Below, piece after piece: positions 63,427-64,000 of a DNA stretch of 64,000 nucleotides. Position 1 is the first letter of the stretch; every line of letters begins with the position of its first letter. Below the pieces are notes generated by a model. It did no database searches, was not told the origin of the DNA, and saw only the letters and a program-made list of their open reading frames with translations. A program made the translations under genes and the position numbers. The stretch lies in the NCBI GenBank assembly GCA_945906815.1, contig CAMDRT010000005.1:62001-126000 (forward strand). Direction: 5' to 3'. Source of the stretch: Bordetella parapertussis. GTDB lineage: Bacteria; Pseudomonadota; Gammaproteobacteria; Burkholderiales; SG8-41.

Positions 63427-64000
63427 ATGAAACGATTGAGCCTTATCTTATCCACGCTGGCGTTGCTGGTGTGCGCGAACTTTGTGACACACGCGCAGGA
63501 CAAGCCCGCCGAGAAAGCAGCGGAGCCTGCAGCCGCGGCTGTACCAGCGGCAGCACCGGCGGCTGCGCCAGCAGCAGCACCCACGGCCACTGCAGCGAGC
63601 GCCGCACCCGCGGCTGCTGCGGCGAAGCCCACCCCTAACAAAGGCGACATCGCGTGGATGCTGACTTCCACCGCGCTGGTGCTGATGATGAGCATTCCCG
63701 CGCTGGCCTTGTTTTACGGCGGCATGGTGCGCTCGAAAAACATGTTGTCAGTGTTGATGCAGGTATTCGTGGTGTTCTCACTGGTTACCGTGCTGTGGTG
63801 TATTTATGGCTACAGCCTGGCATTCACCGAGGGCAATAGTCTTATTGGCGGATTCGACCGGCTTTTCCTCAGCGGCACCTTTGACGCGGCCAAAGCGGAG
63901 TTTTCAACCGCAGCAACCTTCAGTAAAGGCGTGGTGCTGCCGGAATTGGTGTTCGTAGCGTTTCAGGCCACCTTCGCCGCTATCACTTGCTGTCTGATTC
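63427..64000 (+). CDS. amtB: Ammonium transporter AmtB (partial, runs past the window end)
   Basis: The visible 191 residues begin with a signal peptide (LSTLALLVCANFVTHAQ). A long Ala/Pro-rich linker follows (about residues 25-72). The Amt domain then starts: GDIAWMLTSTALVLMMSIPA, LALFYGGMVRSKNMLSVLMQ and the next two helices. The phenylalanine/tryptophan gate and the histidine pair would lie further right, out of view. AmtB trimers conduct ammonium and are inhibited by GlnK. The gene is open at 64000. The ribosome binding site is GAGGAACTGAA. Confidence 0.92.
   Translation, partial: MKRLSLILSTLALLVCANFVTHAQDKPAEKAAEPAAAAVPAAAPAAAPAAAPTATAASAAPAAAAAKPTPNKGDIAWMLTSTALVLMMSIPALALFYGGMVRSKNMLSVLMQVFVVFSLVTVLWCIYGYSLAFTEGNSLIGGFDRLFLSGTFDAAKAEFSTAATFSKGVVLPELVFVAFQATFAAITCCLI

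Overview
The window is one stretch of a high-G+C proteobacterial chromosome, most likely a betaproteobacterium of the Burkholderiales type. Three things point there: an expanded set of Bug/TctC periplasmic receptors (nine in about 33 kb), a complete System I cytochrome c maturation operon (ccmABCDEFGHI), and a right-hand end that places yifB, ubiK and a TorF-like porin beside glnK-amtB. No tRNA, rRNA, CRISPR array or intact insertion sequence was seen.

Region by region. (1) 1-3.7 kb is an accessory patch, visibly A+T-richer in its first 1.6 kb. It holds a Sel1-repeat protein with a probable frameshift, a PD-(D/E)XK nuclease-like protein, an ADP-ribosylglycohydrolase, an HNH endonuclease and a BrnT/BrnA-type toxin-antitoxin locus whose toxin carries two lesions. 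(2) 3.7-13 kb is on the minus strand: two Bug receptors, a five-gene peptide/opine-type ABC importer and aspartate ammonia-lyase. (3) 13-18 kb is on the plus strand: a LeuCD-type dehydratase pair, a small protein with a GroEL-like GGM tail, a Bug receptor, a ROK sugar kinase and a NUDIX hydrolase. (4) 18-38 kb is a patchwork of Bug receptors interleaved with catabolic enzymes (TauD-type dioxygenase, MmgE/PrpD, CocE-type hydrolase, MBL-fold hydrolase, amidohydrolase, MhpA-like FAD hydroxylase, GMC oxidoreductase, amidase), an MFS carrier, a bacterial RIO kinase and a VapBC module. (5) 38-52 kb is mostly core metabolism (Mpl, an ATP-grasp protein, PhoX, a cytochrome P460-cupredoxin fusion, MetH, a rhodanese, a Bcr/CflA exporter, fumarylacetoacetase). 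It also carries five hairpin-forming intergenic repeats built from mirrored 7-, 8- or 9-bp tandem units. (6) 52.7-59.8 kb is the ccm operon, transcribed leftwards with mostly overlapping genes, including a 48-codon ccmD. (7) 59.8-64 kb holds yifB, ubiK, the porin, and glnK-amtB behind a good sigma-54 promoter with an NtrC-type dyad.

How the parts work together: the Bug receptors probably deliver or report small organic acids to the neighbouring catabolic enzymes, but no TctA/TctB membrane partners lie in the window. The ccm operon matures c-type cytochromes, and the P460-cupredoxin protein, which has its own CxxCH motif, would be a client. GlnK-AmtB forms the ammonium uptake and control unit.

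The most unusual material is the family of mirrored short-tandem-repeat hairpins at 39.8-51.3 kb. Two copies share a recognisable core, one has variant units in mirror-image order, and two contain the stop codon of a neighbouring gene. Decayed loci (brnT, Sel1) and the Bug-receptor cluster come next.
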